NCBI GenBank assembly: GCA_015698045.1 | Contig: BLAL01000034.1 | Location: forward strand, 1,054,001 to 1,118,000 | DNA from: Rhizophagus clarus | Lineage: Eukaryota > Glomeromycota > Glomeromycetes > Glomerales > Glomeraceae | DNA: 64,000 nt | Direction of reading: 5' to 3' | Shown: piece by piece, positions 60,745 through 64,000 of the stretch | How positions within the stretch are numbered: the first letter of the stretch is position 1 | How the letters are laid out: every line of letters begins with the position of its first letter | The notes under the pieces: model-generated | The model's input: the letters and a program-made list of their open reading frames with translations, nothing else | The model's database searches: none | What the model was told of the DNA's origin: nothing | Program-made: the position numbers and the translations under genes

Positions 60745-61240
60745 ATTATATAATATAATTATATTATATAGTAGTATTCCACTTGCACATCCATGTAATG
60801 TGTAACAGGTTACGCTGAATATATTACTTAGACTATGTGGTATAGCCAACTTTAATCATCAATCAACCTAACTGTACTATAGTAAATGATCATCAAATTT
60901 GACATTTTTTTTTCGAGTACTGAAAATAAACAATATAAACAATAAAAAATCTTCTCACAATTACTAAAAAAATAATAAAACAAATAATTTTTCTTTTTTT
61001 TTCTTTGACGTGATTATTTTTAGCTATAAAATCATTGTTTTTCAGTTCTTGTATTTTATATTTTTTGTATTTTGTAAAATAAAATAGTAAAATAAAATAT
61101 AAAGCAAATTTAATTGTTAAAACACGTAAATAAAATTAATAAAAATTAATTTTTTTTATTAAATCTGATAAAAAATGCGAAGACAAATACAATTTTGGTC
61201 ATAAATGCTTTCTACAATACTTTAATTTAGTCGATTGTTT
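60745..61240. other. AT-rich; 60783-60880 repeats 29890-29965
   Basis: The block catccatgtaatgtgtaac ... atcatcaatcaa is shared with 29890-29965 and follows similar tatatagtagtatt sequence in both places. Nothing else recognised. Confidence 0.5.
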
Positions 61241-62183
61241 AATATATTTTTGCTTAAATTATATTCTTTTTCTCTTTTTACGAACTGAAATAATCATAGG
61301 ATTTGAATTTTCTTTTCCTTTATTATTAGAAACAGGTAGCCTTCGCTTGGAACTACTACCTTCCATTTTTTGTCATTTGATTGACTCTACTTGAACTCAT
61401 ATATTTGCACCACTTTTTACATGAGCCATTGCATCTAAATCATGATTTAGATCATAAAGAAAGGATGACAATCGAGGAATAGATTTTGACTTTGCTGCGT
61501 TATAATGATCCTTAAATTTATTTAATGCAATTCGTAATGTTAGTCCAGAATTTTAATAATCCAATTTAACTACTTCCAAAAAAGAGACAACTTTGGACAT
61601 ATCAATTTCTTCATCTTTCTCACTTGATTCTTTAGACCCTCTATAAAAAAGATATCAAAAAACTATAAATGATACTTGAAAATTGATTAGTAAAAAAAAA
61701 ACTTACTTCTACTCATTAATATAAGTATTATTTGTAATCAATGCATTATTTGTTCCCATTTCAGCATGACTCTGTTGAGGTTGTGCATGCAATGATACAT
61801 AGAAAGACTTTTCTTTGACAATATAACCTAAAAAATTTTTAAATTACAACTCACACTTTTACCATTTGAATTAGCATGATTGACAAAATTTGGCAAACAC
61901 TTATCAAGTACTATATAAGCATAAATCATATGATTTCTGACGCTAACGATGAAATGAAATTAAAAATTAAAATATGATATTTTATCAAAACTGCTTTTTA
62001 GTATTTACAAGAAGCACTAGACATTCCAACATGACAGGAACACACTCTGATCTCACTATTTACAACATATAAAAGCCCAATATTATTTGTACTAGACACC
62101 AAAAATTCATTTTCTACACACATCTTTTGGATTGCATTTGTATTTATTGTTTCTCATCCAGGACATAGGAATCATCTTGCAAT

Positions 62184-63478
62184 TAGAGTTCCGAATGGGT
62201 AAGAGTCAATTTGGGTTATCCGTCAGGTTGACCTAAAATATTCAGGTCAGGTCATCAAATTCAATACCTGATATCAGATCAGGTTATAGGTTTGATCTGA
62301 CCTGATTGACCCGTTAATCTAAAATTAATTTAATAAAAAAAAGTTCCACAATGTTTTTAATTAATCTAATGAAAAAATGTTGCGAAACATTTTTTCAGTG
62401 TATATTTATTAATAAAAAAACGTTTTGCAACATTTTTTTTAATTAGTTTTATGAAAAAATATTGTGAAACATTTTTCAGTATATTTTTACTAATAAAAAA
62501 ATGTTTTGCAACGTTTTTTTAATTAATTTTGTGAAATAATGTTCTGAAATGTTTTTTCAGTGTATTTTATTAATAAAAAAATGTTTCACAACATTTTTTT
62601 AATTAATTTTGTGAAAAAACGTTGTAAAATGTTTTTTCAGTGTATTTTATTAATAAAAAAACGTTTCGCAATATTTTTTCATATATTTTTACTAATAAAA
62701 AAACGTTTCACAATATTTTTTTTAATTAATTTTGTGAAAAAATGTTGTAAAACATTTTTCAGTGTATTTGATTAATAAAAAAACATTTTACAACATTTTT
62801 TTTAATTAGCTTTATGAAAAAATATTGCGAAACATTTTTTCAGTATGTTTTTCAGTGTATTTTATTAATAAAAAAATGTTTCGCAATGTTTTTTTAATTA
62901 ATTTTGTAAGAAAATATTGCGAAACATTTTTTTATTTAAAATATTCGTAATAAAACTTTAGGTAATCACGTTTACCCAGTTACTTAAAGTGACCTGAATA
63001 CTTTTAGGTCAAACAGGTCAGGTCAGGTCAGAACAACACAGGTCGAAATTAGTTAAATAGGTATTAATAGAGTATCAATAGGTTATCAATCGGCTATCAA
63101 TAAGCTACCCTATTGGTAGCCTATTGAACTTGCACCATAATCCGTCACTAATCGGCAGGCTGATAATTGATAACTTATTGATAACCTATTAGTATCCTAT
63201 TGGTATTTTTATTAAATAGGGTATCAATAGAGTATCAATAGGTTATCAATAAGTTATCAATCAGCCTGCCTGATTGGTGACAGATTATGACGCAAGTTCA
63301 ATAGGCTACCAATAGGGTAGCCTATTGATAGCCGATTGATAACCTATTGATACCCTATTGATACCCTATTTAACTAATTTCGACCTGTGCAAGTTACCTA
63401 ACCTGATCCAACCCAAAAAAATTATTCAGTTCAAGTTAACAATGTAACTCAACCTGACCTGATCCATTCAGAACTCCA
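62184..63478. mobile_element. hAT-like element B, 1.3 kb, 8-bp target duplication
   Basis: Ends tagagttccgaatggg and (inverse) tggagttctgaatgga, like element A and the 424-bp MITEs. The flanks cttgcaat (62176-62183) and cttacaat (63479-63486) are an 8-bp duplication with one change. Subterminal ggtcaggtca repeats are followed by an interior tandem of about 60-80 bp units (taataaaaaaacgtttNgcaacattttt / gtgaaaaaatgttgNgaaacattttt) at 62330-62940. Non-autonomous. Confidence 0.85.
63037..63389. mobile_element. 353-bp palindromic MITE with CAA flanks
   Basis: Two arms of about 170 bp starting cacaggtcgaaattagttaa are near-perfect inverted copies; almost the whole element is a hairpin. CAA stands directly outside each end (63034-63036, 63390-63392). 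The ends resemble the cactggtcaaaat ends of the CGGGTAC repeats at 17276 and 26545. It lies inside hAT element B. Confidence 0.75.
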
Positions 63479-64000
63479 CTTACAATGCTCATATTACCTG
63501 AATGTCTATGTGCAATTGCAAGCAATTGCCTCTCATAAAACTGTTCCATATTTGTAATTATAAACTAGAATACTTGGACGGAGTTGAAAGTTTGAGTTCT
63601 TGAAAAAATTATATCCTTCATTAAGCTGAAACTACGTTTAATGTAATTATTAGTATTATTTTCACGCATAGGTAATCTTAAACGAAAAGATAAAGCCCAT
63701 TGTTACTGGTGTTTCTATATAAGCTCAAAATATTTTTTAAGTTGCGGATATTTATAATATTTCTTCTTGAATTCATCACAATGCGCATTTATTTCTAAAC
63801 ACGATTGCGTGTATAAAATTTTCTTTATTTTTTCTATAATAAGTGCACAATCTTTCTTATTAATTTTATGTTTTAAGTCGTGGAGCTATCGTCAAAAAGC
63901 TTGCAAAAAGTGGAATGTACACAAAAGTCAAATTCCTGTGACAATCAATTCAAGTTGTTAATATATTAAAATTCATTATTTATTTTTTTATATTTTTTTT

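Larger units (their letters stand above)
61250..63960 (-). pseudogene. Decayed MULE transposase with SWIM-like motif, split by hAT element B
   Basis: Right part (63960-63487, minus): segments such as LSFRLRYLRVK, DIIFSRTQTFNSVQVFQF and MEQFYERQLLAIAHRHSG. After the insertion at 62184-63478 it continues (62150-61250) with EIRVCSCHVGMSSASCKY, a SWIM-type CxC...CxH motif whose last His is now Tyr. SLHAQPQQSHAEMGTNNALI, SIPRLSSFLYDLNHDLDAMA and VESIK-QKMEGSSSKRRLPVS follow, then a Lys/Arg tail. This is the arrangement of the C-terminal half of Mutator-like transposases with SWIM fingers. Several stops are present. The N-terminal catalytic part may lie beyond the window. Confidence 0.65.

Noticed and set aside
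63767-63961. Plus-strand open frame at the right edge
   Set aside because: Antisense to MULE transposase fragments and without recognisable content.

Overview
The window is very AT-rich eukaryotic DNA. It has short GT-AG introns (about 60-160 bp) and a dense, layered population of transposons and retroposons. Host genes are fungal in type: a vacuolar aspartic protease of the PEP4 family and a Dis3L2/SSD1-type RNB protein. Gene style, base composition and the repeat families together suggest an arbuscular mycorrhizal fungus (Glomeromycotina, Rhizophagus-like). That is an inference from the sequence, not a database match.

Only three genes look intact. (1) 20669-24477 (+): nine exons encoding about 1058 aa. 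It sits inside a 4.3 kb element bounded by about 21-bp terminal inverted repeats (TIRs) and flanking TTAA target duplications. The protein has zinc-type Cys/His clusters and an RNase H-like acidic motif series, and is the best candidate for an undescribed transposon system. A 583-bp non-autonomous relative with homologous TIRs and its own TTAA duplications lies at 15943-16525. (2) 50054-51857 (+): PEP4-type aspartic protease, 8 exons, 403 aa. (3) 52447-57508 (-): SSD1/Dis3L2 homologue, 10 exons, 1417 aa, convergent with PEP4. It keeps the RNase II acidic active-site signature and carries six HxRxxS NDR-kinase sites plus an F-x-F-P docking-like motif.

Left third (1-20 kb): a foldback element with internal TTAGGG repeats (499-940); a polypurine tract with splice-like units; a decayed Plavaka-like DNA transposase (3.4-5.6 kb, -); LINE 3' fragments; a long decayed LINE with endonuclease, reverse transcriptase (RT) and RNase H (8.6-15 kb, -); several miniature inverted-repeat elements (MITEs); a tandem array of 36-nt microexon-like units (17.8-18.6 kb); and a broken SANT/MADF-like gene.

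Middle (20-39 kb): the TTAA element, palindromic CGGGTAC arrays, hAT MITEs, polypurine TIR elements, SINEs with clear target-site duplications, and about 2-kb poly(A) retroposons that carry only an ORF1-like gene (comparable in logic to mammalian HAL1).

Right part (39-64 kb): a decayed DDE transposon (39.2-43.9 kb) holds a hAT-like element with an 8-bp duplication, which itself holds a MULE-type MITE with a 9-bp duplication. It is followed by two copies of a poly(A) repeat, one split by a 2-kb TIR element, then the PEP4-SSD1 gene pair, a third ORF1-only retroposon split by a hAT MITE, and a decayed MULE transposase split by another hAT-like element. The repeats record a clear order of insertion.
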